From an uncultured Pelagibacteraceae bacterium (lineage in GTDB: Bacteria > Pseudomonadota > Alphaproteobacteria > Pelagibacterales > Pelagibacteraceae), in the NCBI GenBank assembly GCA_902582385.1, contig CACHRX010000006.1, positions 1-43,072 of the forward strand: a DNA stretch of 43,072 nucleotides, given 5' to 3'. Positions 1 through 11,506 of this stretch are shown here, piece after piece. The position numbers were made by a program, and so were the translations under genes. The notes beneath the pieces are model-generated. The model was not told the origin of the DNA, searched no databases, and saw nothing but the letters and a program-made list of their open reading frames with translations. Positions within the stretch are counted from its first letter, which is position 1. Each line of letters starts with the position of its first letter.

Positions 1-1
1 A

Positions 2-184
2 GATATTACGAATGAATTAATGAATATACTAAAATCTAAAAGAGACGAAATTGTCTTTAAAATGAAACTTACAAGTAAAGATGAATTTAGTGTCTTGGCA
101 AAAAGGGTAGAAATTCTTGAAAAAAAAATTGAAAGATTTAAAACTCCAAAAAGAGAAAAAACTAAAAAGGCAAAAAGATCTTAA
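2..184 (+). CDS. C-terminal end of a small coiled-coil protein, UbiK/BMFP-like (partial)
   Basis: An open frame enters from the left edge and stops with TAA at 182-184, giving about 60 residues. The order is an amphipathic stretch, a 'TSKDEF' turn, a heptad-like helix (VLAKRVEILEKKIERF) and a Lys/Arg-rich tail. This resembles the C-terminal half of UbiK/YqiC (BMFP family), in which a 'SREEFD' turn precedes a coiled coil. UbiK is an accessory factor of the aerobic ubiquinone biosynthesis complex and self-associates at membranes. The 5' end is outside the window, so length and start cannot be judged. It converges on the kinase gene and overlaps its end by 23 bases. Another short coiled-coil family is possible; the family call rests on the motif alone. 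Confidence 0.5.
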   Translation, partial: DITNELMNILKSKRDEIVFKMKLTSKDEFSVLAKRVEILEKKIERFKTPKREKTKKAKRS

Positions 185-1481
185 CTTCTAGTCCATTTAA
201 AGAGGATTTATCTAATTTAATATTTCCTCCATGAGATCGAATTATATCTGAAGTTATAGAAAGACCAAGACCCACACTTGATTTAGAGTCTGCTCTACCT
301 TTATTTATTTTATAAAACGGTTTAAAAACATTGTCATATTCCTGTTCTGGAATTCCGGGTCCATCATCTTCAATTTTAATAATGATATTATATTTTTCTT
401 TTGAAAGATTTATAATCAACTTATTCCCATATTTAATTGAGTTATCAATTACGTTGTTAATACATCTTTTAATTAAGTTTTTTCTACCATTGAAATAAAT
501 ATTGGGTATCAAAATTTTCGATATATTTTTATTGTTATATTTTCCAATTATTTCTTCAAGAAGATTACTTATATTAAATAATTCATCCTTTTCTAAATAT
601 GATGAACTTGTAAACTGCAAATACTCATTCAGCATTTTTTCCATTTCGTTTATATCTTCTGTTAACTTATCTGAAATAGTTTTATCTTTAATAAAAGCAG
701 TTTGTAATTTCATTCTTGTTAAAGGTGTTCTAAGATCGTGACTAATTCCAGACAACATTTCAGACCTTTGACTGAGATGTCGAATAATTCTTTTTCTCAT
801 TCTATCAAACTCAATTCCTGCTTTCCTGATTTCAGCAGCACCTGAAGGTTTAAATTCCTCAATTTCTTCTCCCCTTCCAAATCTCTCAGCAGCTTTTGCT
901 AATGCCGTTATAGGTCTAGTTTGATTTTTGAGAAATATTAAGGATATGACAATCATTATTAATGCAGGAACTGTTATCCATAATCCAAATATTCTTGCAG
1001 AAGAACTTGTTAATCTGTCTCGTGGAACTAAAAATTTAAAGTAGCCATTTTGATATTTAATTCTTAAATCAATCAACTCTTTATAATTCGTTGTATTAAA
1101 CCAAAACTCCTTTGGACCAAATCTAGATTTTAGTTCTCTTCTTAACGTTCTGTCAATTGGACTAAACCATCTTTCATTATAGTTAAAAATAAAATTTTCT
1201 TGTTCGATAAATTCAAAATTTAAATCTTGATAGATTGAGAAAAGATTTGTGATCTCTTCTTTGTTAAAATCTTCATTGTTATAAACTTCTATAAATGTAC
1301 TTATTTCATTTACGAGTGCTCTTGTCATACCTTTGGTAGTTTTAATCCACAAGCTATCAAAAAAAACTATAGTTATAACAATTTGTAAAACTAATACCGG
1401 AACAGCTACTATTAATAGTGCTCGGTAGAATAATCTTTTTGGAAGGATATTTTTTACAAACTTATTCAATCCATAAAACAT
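162..1481 (-). CDS. envZ: EnvZ-type sensor histidine kinase
   Basis: Inner-membrane sensor kinase, 439 residues. Two transmembrane helices (about 21-42 and 163-184) flank a periplasmic domain of about 120 residues. A HAMP linker (about 185-235) and a dimerisation/phosphoacceptor domain follow, with the H-box SHDLRTPLTR (His248), which is the EnvZ version of this motif. The ATPase domain shows an N-box (Asn347), G1 (DDGPG, 372-376), an F-box (FKPFY) and G2 (GLGLS, 404-408), so catalysis should be intact. It is the last gene of a marR-ompR-envZ operon and overlaps the regulator gene by 20 bases, the usual kinase-after-regulator order. Expected role: autophosphorylate, then phosphorylate the adjacent OmpR-type regulator, with dephosphorylation as the reverse activity. 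The stimulus cannot be read from the sequence. Confidence 0.88.
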   Translation of the reverse strand: MFYGLNKFVKNILPKRLFYRALLIVAVPVLVLQIVITIVFFDSLWIKTTKGMTRALVNEISTFIEVYNNEDFNKEEITNLFSIYQDLNFEFIEQENFIFNYNERWFSPIDRTLRRELKSRFGPKEFWFNTTNYKELIDLRIKYQNGYFKFLVPRDRLTSSSARIFGLWITVPALIMIVISLIFLKNQTRPITALAKAAERFGRGEEIEEFKPSGAAEIRKAGIEFDRMRKRIIRHLSQRSEMLSGISHDLRTPLTRMKLQTAFIKDKTISDKLTEDINEMEKMLNEYLQFTSSSYLEKDELFNISNLLEEIIGKYNNKNISKILIPNIYFNGRKNLIKRCINNVIDNSIKYGNKLIINLSKEKYNIIIKIEDDGPGIPEQEYDNVFKPFYKINKGRADSKSSVGLGLSITSDIIRSHGGNIKLDKSSLNGLEVKIFLPF

Positions 1482-2139
1482 AACCTGCTCCTCTTATGGT
1501 TTGGAGAAATTTTGGATTTTTTGGATCTAGTTCAATTTTTTTTCTTAACCTTGTTATAATTACATCAACAGATCTTTCTTTATCCAAATTTATTAGTTTA
1601 CCAATTTCCATCCTTTCAAAAGTTTTACCAGGATTATTAATCATTTTTTCTAAAATAGTTTTTTCAGCAGTGTTTATTTTGAACTCTAGTTTATCTTTAA
1701 AAATTAATTGTTTGTTAAGATCAATTTTAATGTTTTCAAATTTTATAATTCTTTTTAAATCACTTTTTTTTGTTTTATCTAAAATGTTTTTAATTCTTAA
1801 AGCAAGTTCTTTTGGTTCAAAGGGTTTTGAAAGATAATCATCTGCTCCGATTTCTAGTCCAAGAACTCTATCATTTGCTTGTCCTTTAGCAGTTAATAAT
1901 ATTATAGGAGTATTAAGCTCATTCTTATGGTCTTCAATAAATTCTAGACCACTTTTTCCTGGCATCATTATATCTAATATTATTAAATCAAATTTTATAA
2001 TCTTGATTTTTTCTGTTGCATCCTCTGCAGTGTCAGCAGTAGTAACTAAATAATTATTTTCATCTAAATACTTTTTAACTAGAGACCTTATGCCGTCATC
2101 ATCGTCTACAACAAGTATATGAGCTAAAATATTATCCAT
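1462..2139 (-). CDS. ompR: OmpR-family response regulator
   Basis: Cytoplasmic two-component regulator, 225 residues, normal for the family. The N-terminal receiver domain has the acidic cluster VDDDDG (11-16), phosphoacceptor Asp56 in LDIMMPG, Thr83 and Lys105 (SKPFEP). The C-terminal winged-helix DNA-binding domain ends with the typical IRGAGYVL hairpin. The start overlaps the end of the marR-like gene by 8 bases and the stop overlaps the kinase start, so the three genes should be translated as one coupled unit. The EnvZ-type H-box of the partner kinase supports the OmpR assignment over other members of this large family. The regulon is unknown; porin control as in enterobacteria should not be assumed. 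Confidence 0.87.
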   Translation of the reverse strand: MDNILAHILVVDDDDGIRSLVKKYLDENNYLVTTADTAEDATEKIKIIKFDLIILDIMMPGKSGLEFIEDHKNELNTPIILLTAKGQANDRVLGLEIGADDYLSKPFEPKELALRIKNILDKTKKSDLKRIIKFENIKIDLNKQLIFKDKLEFKINTAEKTILEKMINNPGKTFERMEIGKLINLDKERSVDVIITRLRKKIELDPKNPKFLQTIRGAGYVLWIE

Positions 2140-2569
2140 TAATTACTTTACTTAATACACTATCAAAATTAATAACTTCCTCAGATTTAGAATTTAGTAA
2201 GGCGTTATAAATTCTTTTTTTTTGTGTTTCAAAAATTTCATTAAAAATTTTTTTTCCTTTATCATTTAAGAATACATGCTTAACTCTAGTGTCTTGTTCG
2301 TCTTTTTTAAAATCAATAGCTTCAAGCTTAATTAAATCTTTAAGTACTCTGTTCAGGCTCTGTTTGGTGACTTTAAGTCTTTTAAGAAGTTCAGAAATAG
2401 AGATTCCCTCATACATTGATAATAAATGAATCACCTTATTATGTGCTAAACCAATAGAATATTTGTCTAAAACCTTTTTTGAGTCTGAGAAGATTTCACG
2501 ATAACCTACAAACAATTTTTCTATCAAATCTTTTAACTGTTCGTCTTTTAAGTAAAGAAGTTCTTTCAT
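2132..2569 (-). CDS. MarR-family transcriptional regulator
   Basis: Winged-helix regulator of 145 residues. The helix-turn-helix is seen as SISELLKRLKVTKQSLNRVL (about 56-75) and the wing as KKDEQDTRVKHVFLNDKGKKIF (about 93-114), the standard MarR dimer layout with flanking helices. MarR proteins are usually dimeric repressors released by small phenolic or oxidised ligands; no ligand can be named here. It is the first gene of the operon with ompR and envZ, overlapping ompR by 8 bases, which suggests that it and the two-component pair are co-expressed. A TATAAT-like -10 lies on the minus strand at 2597-2592, inside the divergent ilvE promoter region, so autoregulation that also affects ilvE is possible. 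That last point is inference. Confidence 0.82.
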   Translation of the reverse strand: MKELLYLKDEQLKDLIEKLFVGYREIFSDSKKVLDKYSIGLAHNKVIHLLSMYEGISISELLKRLKVTKQSLNRVLKDLIKLEAIDFKKDEQDTRVKHVFLNDKGKKIFNEIFETQKKRIYNALLNSKSEEVINFDSVLSKVING

Positions 2570-2584
2570 TGTTAGTAAGTTATA

Positions 2585-2613
2585 TTGACATATTATAGAT
2601 ACAAAGATATTTT
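2585..2613 (+). promoter_or_regulatory. Likely sigma-70 promoter of ilvE
   Basis: TTGACA (2585-2590, perfect -35), a 17-bp spacer, then TATTTT (2608-2613, 4 of 6 for a -10), with the ilvE ATG 25 bases further on. The 69-bp gap is shared with the leftward marR operon, whose TATAAT-like -10 (2597-2592) lies within this spacer. The two promoters therefore overlap and may compete. Confidence 0.5.
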
Positions 2614-2638
2614 TCAGTAAGAATTTTTATTTCATAAC

Positions 2639-3520
2639 ATGATACCCTACGATAAGAGATCTGGCAAAATATGGTACAATGGCCAATTAGTTGATTGGTC
2701 AGATGTAAAAGTTCATGTATTAAGCCATGGTCTTCATTATGCAAGCTGCGTTTTTGAGGGAGAACGAGTATATGATGGAACTATATTTAAGCTAGAGGAA
2801 CATACTTCAAGATTGTTCCATTCAGCCAAAAGAATGGGATTTGAAATTCCATATAGTGAAGATGCAATTAACAATGCATCTAATAAGATAATTAGAACTC
2901 AAAAAGTTGAAAATGGATATGTAAGACCTGTTGTATGGAGAGGAAGTGAAATGATGGCTATTTCTGCTCAACAAACAAAAATTCATGTTGCGATTGCAAC
3001 CTGGGAGTGGGGTTCATATTTTGATCCTAAACTTAAAGTTGAAGGTATTAAATTAAATATTTCTAAATGGCGAAGACCTGCACCTGACACAATTCCTTGG
3101 GATACAAAAGCATCTGGACTTTATATGATTTGTACACTTTCAAAACATGAAGCAGAAAAGCAGGGTTTTACAGACTCACTTATGTTAGATCACGAAGGAA
3201 ATGTTGCTGAGGCTACAGGTGCAAATATTTTTTTCAAAGATATTAATGGAGAATTACATACTCCTATACCTGACTCCTTTTTAGATGGAATTACTAGGAG
3301 AACAGTTATTGAAATAGCAAAGTCAAAAAATATAAAAGTAAATGAAAGAAAAATAAAACCTGATGAATTAAAAAATTTTGCTGGATGTTTCTTGACTGGA
3401 ACTGCAGCGGAAGTTACGCCAGTTTCATGTATTGCTGATAATCAATTTAAAGTTTGTGAAATGATTATTGATCTAAATGAAAGTTATCAAACCTTGGTAA
3501 AAAAGAAAAAAGCTGCCTAA
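2639..3520 (+). CDS. ilvE: Branched-chain amino-acid aminotransferase (class IV, PLP)
   Basis: Transfers the amino group between glutamate and the 2-keto acids of valine, leucine and isoleucine, the last step of their synthesis and the first of their breakdown. At 293 residues the length is normal. Class-IV features: N-terminal SHGLHYASCVFEG (29-41), the PLP lysine Lys157 in WDTKASGLYM, EATGANIFF (Glu192) as the cofactor-contacting strand, and FLTGTAAEVTPV near the C-terminus. D-amino-acid transaminase and aminodeoxychorismate lyase share this fold, but the 'HGLHYASCVFEG' start and the length favour IlvE. It is a single-gene unit with its own promoter. No good Shine-Dalgarno sequence is visible before the ATG. 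Its end overlaps the convergent pgsA by 4 bases. Confidence 0.92.
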   Translation: MIPYDKRSGKIWYNGQLVDWSDVKVHVLSHGLHYASCVFEGERVYDGTIFKLEEHTSRLFHSAKRMGFEIPYSEDAINNASNKIIRTQKVENGYVRPVVWRGSEMMAISAQQTKIHVAIATWEWGSYFDPKLKVEGIKLNISKWRRPAPDTIPWDTKASGLYMICTLSKHEAEKQGFTDSLMLDHEGNVAEATGANIFFKDINGELHTPIPDSFLDGITRRTVIEIAKSKNIKVNERKIKPDELKNFAGCFLTGTAAEVTPVSCIADNQFKVCEMIIDLNESYQTLVKKKKAA

Positions 3521-4101
3521 TCTTTATTATCTTCGGAAATTGCGTGATCAATTCCTTTTCGCATATAATCATAGCCTGTAAAAAGCGTTAAAGCTGCTGA
3601 AAGCCAAAGCAAAATAATACCAATTGTTTGTGCATTATAATCTTGAAAATTTATTATTTTGTTTCCAGTTTCTCCTGACAATAAAAGGGCTATGGAAATC
3701 ATTTGCAAAACTGTTTTAAGTTTAGCTAAATTTGAAACTGGAAGTTTAATTTTGCCTTTTGCTAAAAATTCTCTGAGACCTGATATCAAAATTTCTCGTG
3801 TAAGAATAATTATTGCAGCAATGACTTCATAATGACGTATTGTTCCATCCATAACTAAAAGAATTAAAGCTGTTGCTACAATAATTTTATCAGCTATTGG
3901 ATCTAATAGCTCTCCAAGCTTAGACTCTTGTCCAAGAAATCTTGCCAACATCCCATCTAGAAAGTCTGTGAATGAAGCAACAATAAATAAAATTAGAGCA
4001 GTTAAATCTCCATAAAATCCTGGTAAGTAAAATGCTAAAACAAAAAAAGGAACAATTAAGATTCGTCCAACGGTTAATATATTTGGTATTTTTCTGAGCA
4101 T
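3517..4101 (-). CDS. pgsA: CDP-diacylglycerol--glycerol-3-phosphate 3-phosphatidyltransferase
   Basis: Inner-membrane enzyme that makes phosphatidylglycerol-phosphate from CDP-diacylglycerol and glycerol-3-phosphate, the committed step to phosphatidylglycerol and cardiolipin. At 194 residues it has the usual size and four to six hydrophobic helices. The CDP-alcohol phosphotransferase signature is complete: DFLDG (46-50), AR (53-54), G63, D67 and D71, i.e. D-x2-DG-x2-AR-x8-G-x3-D-x3-D. The N-terminus (MLRKIPNILTVGRILIVPFF) is typical of PgsA and separates it from the phosphatidylserine synthase branch. It ends the uvrB-to-pgsA block, 6 bases after uvrC; the uvrC-pgsA neighbourhood is common in alphaproteobacteria. 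Confidence 0.93.
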   Translation of the reverse strand: MLRKIPNILTVGRILIVPFFVLAFYLPGFYGDLTALILFIVASFTDFLDGMLARFLGQESKLGELLDPIADKIIVATALILLVMDGTIRHYEVIAAIIILTREILISGLREFLAKGKIKLPVSNLAKLKTVLQMISIALLLSGETGNKIINFQDYNAQTIGIILLWLSAALTLFTGYDYMRKGIDHAISEDNKD

Positions 4102-4107
4102 ATTTAA

Positions 4108-5944
4108 TTATTCGTGAAAGAAGTTATATATCTTTTTTGCAACTTTTACCTCAACACCTTCCACAGATTTTATTTCATCAAGACTAGCTGATTCTACTGC
4201 TCTAGCAGACCCAAAGTGATTTAAAAGCGCCCTTTTTCTAATAGAACCGATCCCTTCTATTTGATCAAGTAAAGATTTACTTATGCCCTTTTTCCTTTTT
4301 GCTCTATGAGCGCTAATTGCAAAACGGTGCGACTCGTCACGAATTCTTTGAAGAAAGAACAAGGTAGGATCATTTTTTGTAAATTTAAATTCTTTGCCAT
4401 TATGAAAAAAAGTTTCATTTCCGCTATTTCTGAATTTACCTTTAGCTATAGCAACAATAGGGATGTCGTGAAGTCCTAATTCATTTAAAGCTTCTCTAGC
4501 CACAGAATACTGTCCTTTTCCACCATCAACGATAACTAAATCTGGAAAAGACAAATAATTATCTTTTTCTTGAACTGCTCTTTTAAATCTTCTATTCAAC
4601 ACTTCTCGCATCATTCCATAATCATCTTGATCATTTTTTTTATTTTTAATATTAAATTTTCTGTATCTTTTTTTTATAAATCCTTCATCTCCATAAGCTA
4701 TTAAAGCACCCACACTGTTAGTTCCCTGAATATGACTATTGTCATAAACTTCAATTAGATTTATGTTTGTTTCTAGATTAAACTTACTTGCAACTTCATC
4801 AAATAATTCTCTATTATTCTGACTTTCATAAAGTTTTCTATTAAGGCTATCTTTTGCATTCTTAATTGCTTGATTAATTACTTTTAGTTTTGAACCTTTC
4901 CTCGCGACAGAAATATTTATTTGCTTATTTTCTTTTTGAGAGAGGGTTTTTTCTATTAAAACTTTTTCTTTAATCTCCTCTGATAGAATTATTGACGAGG
5001 GGACACTTTTATTTTCATAAAATTGTGAAATAAAAGAATTAATTATATTGTTTAATTTTTCATCTGGGTCGTGCTTAGGGAAAAAAGCTTGATTGCCCCA
5101 ATTTTGTTTTGATCTATAAAAAAAAAACTTGAATACAAGTTTTGCCAGATTCTTTATATCCTGCAATTACATCAGCTTCTATTAGGTTAGCTTCATTAAT
5201 TCTTTGCGAAGATTGAATAATATTTAAAGATTTTATCCTATCTCTTAAAATTGTTGCTTTTTCAAAGTCCAAATCCTCACTAGCCTTTTCCATTTGATCT
5301 GAAAGACTTTTTTGAATTTTTCTAGACTTACCAGATACAAATTCTATTGCATCTTCTACTGTTTTTTTGTACTCATCTTTTTCTATATAACTAACACAAG
5401 GACCTGAGCATCTTTTAATTTGGTATAAAATACAAGGCCGTTCTCTATTTTTGAAAACTGTATCGTCACAAACTCTTAAGTGAAAAATTTTTTGTATCAT
5501 TTTTATTGTCCAGTTGGCTGAACCTGCTGAAGCAAAAGGACCAAAATAAAAACCTTCATTTGTTTTTTTTCCGCGATGTCTTTTTATTTGTGGCCATTTT
5601 TCTTTATTACTAATAAAAATAAATGGAAAAGATTTGTCATCTCTTAATAAAATATTGAATTTTGGTTTATGTTTTTTAATTAAATTTGCTTCAAGAAGTA
5701 ATGCTTCACTTTCATTTGAAGTAGTTGTTATTTCGAGCTTTCTAGTTTGAGAAAGCATTCTATCAGTCCTTATAATATGATTTTTTTCAGCTATATAACT
5801 TTTAAGTCTGTTTGGTAAATTTTTTGCTTTGCCGACATAAAGAATATCTCCTTTATCATTAAGCATTCTATACACCCCAGGTAATTTAGGAATAAGAGTG
5901 AGTTCTTTTTTAATTACTTCTTTTCCTATATCAGAACTTATCAT
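4108..5944 (-). CDS. uvrC: Excinuclease ABC subunit C, reading frame broken by +1 base in an A10 tract
   Basis: UvrC makes both incisions in nucleotide excision repair after UvrA/UvrB recognition. The N-terminal part (5944 to about 5127) carries the GIY-YIG nuclease (GVYRM...[18 protein letters not shown]), the Cys cluster ([15 protein letters not shown]) and a UVR motif that binds UvrB ([18 protein letters not shown]). The C-terminal part, in another frame and ending at 4108, carries the RNase H-like nuclease ([13 protein letters not shown]) and tandem helix-hairpin-helix motifs ([25 protein letters not shown]). All domains of a roughly 600-residue UvrC are present, but the frame changes at the A10 run 5118-5127: ten A give ...QVFFL-stop, nine would give ...QVFFYRSK, which is continuous. 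Start chosen at 5944 (MISSDIG), within the end of folB; an in-frame ATG at 5974 is less likely. Sequencing error, a real mutation and slippage rescue cannot be separated here. Confidence 0.85.
5118..5127. other. A10 homopolymer that shifts the uvrC frame
   Basis: Ten consecutive A on the plus strand (ten T in the uvrC coding strand). The upstream frame terminates at a TAG five bases past the run, while the downstream frame continues without interruption for about 340 codons if one T is removed. Both sides encode conserved UvrC sequence, which fixes the break to this tract. Confidence 0.85.
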
Positions 5945-6356
5945 GACTCCTTTTTTTGGTAATTTGAATACCAACTGATGAACAGTCTTTTAAAATTTCT
6001 AATTTTTCAATTTTTAACATTATTTTACCAATCCTTTTATCTTTAAATAATTCATCAAAAACTGCCTCTGCAAGGGACTCTAAAAAATTGTAGTGTTTCT
6101 TTTTAACTAGTTTTGTTATCAATTTAACAACTGTTCCATAGTTTACTATAGACTTAATATCTTTATCGTTTGTAGGTTTTTTATCTTCATAGTCAATCTC
6201 AAGACTAAATTTAATTTTTTGGGATTTCTTTTTTTCAAAATCATAATAACCAAGTTTAAGATTTAAAATTAGTTCATTAATTAAAATTTTTTTCTCGTAA
6301 TTAAATAAGCTCTTGTTTTTATCTATTTTTACAATTTTTAGATTGTTTTTTTTCAT
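5931..6356 (-). CDS. folB: Dihydroneopterin aldolase (FolB)
   Basis: Converts 7,8-dihydroneopterin to 6-hydroxymethyl-7,8-dihydropterin in folate synthesis. The family pattern is visible: an opening strand [19 protein letters not shown] (compare 'l..l.v.a.iGvy.wE'), the [12 protein letters not shown] segment, the catalytic-helix motif [14 protein letters not shown] (normally 'LvEtLAe.va'), and a closing strand with [12 protein letters not shown]. The protein is 141 residues; FolB is usually about 120, the surplus being a Lys-rich N-terminal extension of about 24 residues. It lies 2 bases after the secreted hydrolase gene and overlaps the start of uvrC. The SDR two genes upstream resembles pteridine reductase, so a small pterin/folate group is embedded in this block. 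Confidence 0.83.
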   Translation of the reverse strand: MKKNNLKIVKIDKNKSLFNYEKKILINELILNLKLGYYDFEKKKSQKIKFSLEIDYEDKKPTNDKDIKSIVNYGTVVKLITKLVKKKHYNFLESLAEAVFDELFKDKRIGKIMLKIEKLEILKDCSSVGIQITKKRSHDKF

Positions 6357-6358
6357 GG

Positions 6359-7369
6359 TTAAATTCTAGATTCAATAAATTTAATAATTTCTGGATGGTA
6401 ATAACTAAAACAAGAATAAGAAACTAAATAATGGCCTGCTGCACTCTTTTTCATTTCTTTCTGTAATTTCTTATCAAGAACTTCAAATTTTTTTTCACTT
6501 CTAAGTTTTTCTTTACCTTCAGGCCAAACCTCTTCCCATCCTCCTTTCATTTTTTCTTTAACTTTACAATCTTTTCCATTAATAAAAATTTTTCTATCTG
6601 TGTGGCTAGGTGTATCAATCCATTTTACACCCGGAATATTTCCTAAATCTTTTTTCATCCAGACGCTATTGCTATGCCAATCTCCTTCACCATCTACAGG
6701 GCTATGAAAAACTAAAGCATCTATTCTTTTAAAACTTTTTAGTTCATCAATTTGCATTTTTCTGAGTGGAGTGTTTGGATTTCTATCCCAACAATTAGGC
6801 ATGAATGAAATAGTTGCATTAAAGTCCTCTGGATAAAGACCTTTGTGTCTAAGTGTATCTATGCCTCCACAGGATAATCCAGACATAAATATTTGATTTC
6901 TTGGAGTTCCTTTTGAAACTAATTCGTCAATTATTTCTTTATTTACATTAGCTCTTTTACTTATTCCCCATTTTTCTAAAATACAATCATACCAAGGTTG
7001 GTGAAATGCACCTTTGAATTTCCATCCACATCCATATCCATCATCTCCACCTGCTTTATGTAATCTTCCATTAAGCATTAAAACTAATTCTTTACCTTTT
7101 ATTTTTGTCCCTGATATTTGACCAAGTTGTTTAGGAACATGATCTTTACATTCACCCCATTTTTTTTTAACCACCCAACCACCTTTATTAAAAATCATAA
7201 TAATTTTATTTGCAGGGTCTGGAATATCTGTTCCTTTAATAATTTTTACTTTTTTTCCGTCACTATAGATAAATGCGTCTCCCTTTATATCTCCACTTTT
7301 ACAATCACGTGCATATGAAATTGAGTTAAATAAAAATAGTATAGACAATGCAAAAAAAATTTTTTTCAT
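6359..7369 (-). CDS. Secreted alpha/beta-hydrolase-like protein of unknown substrate
   Basis: A 336-residue protein with a clear signal peptide ([20 protein letters not shown], cleavage about residue 20-21), so periplasmic or exported. A GxSxG nucleophile elbow is present as GLSCGG (Ser166), preceded by a hydrophobic strand (NQIFMSG) and followed by a helix, as in esterases and polyhydroxyalkanoate-type depolymerases. Candidate acid and base are Asp226 (HSPVDGEGDWH) and His313 (AAGHYLVSY) or His256; these are guesses from position. Eight cysteines (23, 74, 114, 129, 167, 193, 268, 320) in the mature region suggest disulfides. It overlaps the SDR gene by 4 bases and ends 2 bases before folB, although an exported hydrolase has no obvious place in folate synthesis. 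I do not recognise a named family. Confidence 0.6.
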   Translation of the reverse strand: MKKIFFALSILFLFNSISYARDCKSGDIKGDAFIYSDGKKVKIIKGTDIPDPANKIIMIFNKGGWVVKKKWGECKDHVPKQLGQISGTKIKGKELVLMLNGRLHKAGGDDGYGCGWKFKGAFHQPWYDCILEKWGISKRANVNKEIIDELVSKGTPRNQIFMSGLSCGGIDTLRHKGLYPEDFNATISFMPNCWDRNPNTPLRKMQIDELKSFKRIDALVFHSPVDGEGDWHSNSVWMKKDLGNIPGVKWIDTPSHTDRKIFINGKDCKVKEKMKGGWEEVWPEGKEKLRSEKKFEVLDKKLQKEMKKSAAGHYLVSYSCFSYYHPEIIKFIESRI

Positions 7370-8102
7370 TCTTTACCTTTAAGTATATCTGGTGTTTGCC
7401 AATTCAAACTTTGACCACTATCTATTGCCAAAACTTGACCTGTAATAGAACTATTTTTTATAAAAAAGTCAACTGCATTACAAATCTCATTAACATTAAC
7501 TTGCTGTTTAAGTGGTGTAGCTAAATATTGACTTTTAAAATGTTTTTCCGATTGTCTTTTGTTTTTAATTGTTGGTCCAGGGGCTATTCCATTAACTCTT
7601 ATGTTTGGTGACAAACTCATCGCGCTTGTTTTCGTTAAAGTATAAAGGCCTGTTTTACTTAATGTGTATGAGAAGAAATATGGAGTAAGCTTAAATATTC
7701 TTTGATCAATTATGTTGATAATATTGTTATTTTTGCCTCTGACATTTTTTGAAAACTCTTTTGATAAAAGAGCGGGAGCTTTAAGATTTGTAGAAATATG
7801 TTTTTCCCAGCTTTTAGATGTAAAATTTTCTAACTTATCATTTTCAAATAATGAGGCATTATTTATTAAGCAGTCAAAAAATTTCATTTTTGATTTTGAG
7901 AATTTAATAATTTTGATAATATCTTTTTCTTTACTAAGATCTCCCTTTACTAAATGAATTTTCGACCCATTATTTTGAAGCCTCTTTTTCAAATTTTCAG
8001 CTTTTACTTTTGATTTATTATAATGAATTATAATTTGTTTATTTGGTCCTGATAATTTTTCAGCTATTGCAGCACCTATTCTAGTTGCTCCACCAGTAAT
8101 TA

Positions 8103-8121
<19 letters not shown>
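7366..8121 (-). CDS. Short-chain dehydrogenase, pteridine reductase / FolM-like
   Basis: NADPH-dependent SDR of 251 residues. The cofactor motif is TGGATRIG (9-16); an Arg at this place (TGxxxRxG) is characteristic of pteridine reductases (PTR1/FolM). NNAS (87-90) and the catalytic YxxxK (Tyr152, Lys156 in [13 protein letters not shown]) follow. Where ordinary SDRs have the catalytic Ser, this protein has Asp139 (NIIDQR), as PTR1 does with its Asp-Tyr-Lys triad. With folB two genes downstream, reduction of dihydropterin, monapterin or dihydrofolate is a reasonable role. It overlaps uvrB by 19 bases and the hydrolase by 4. Family membership is well supported; the exact substrate is inference. 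Confidence 0.75.
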
Positions 8122-11500
<3,379 letters not shown>

Positions 11501-11506
11501 GTAATA

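Noticed and set aside
502-741. Open frame on the plus strand opposite envZ, and similar frames opposite ompR, carB, uvrB, folM-like, ftsI and other genes
   Set aside because: They are antisense shadows of well-conserved genes, with low-complexity translations and no recognisable motif.
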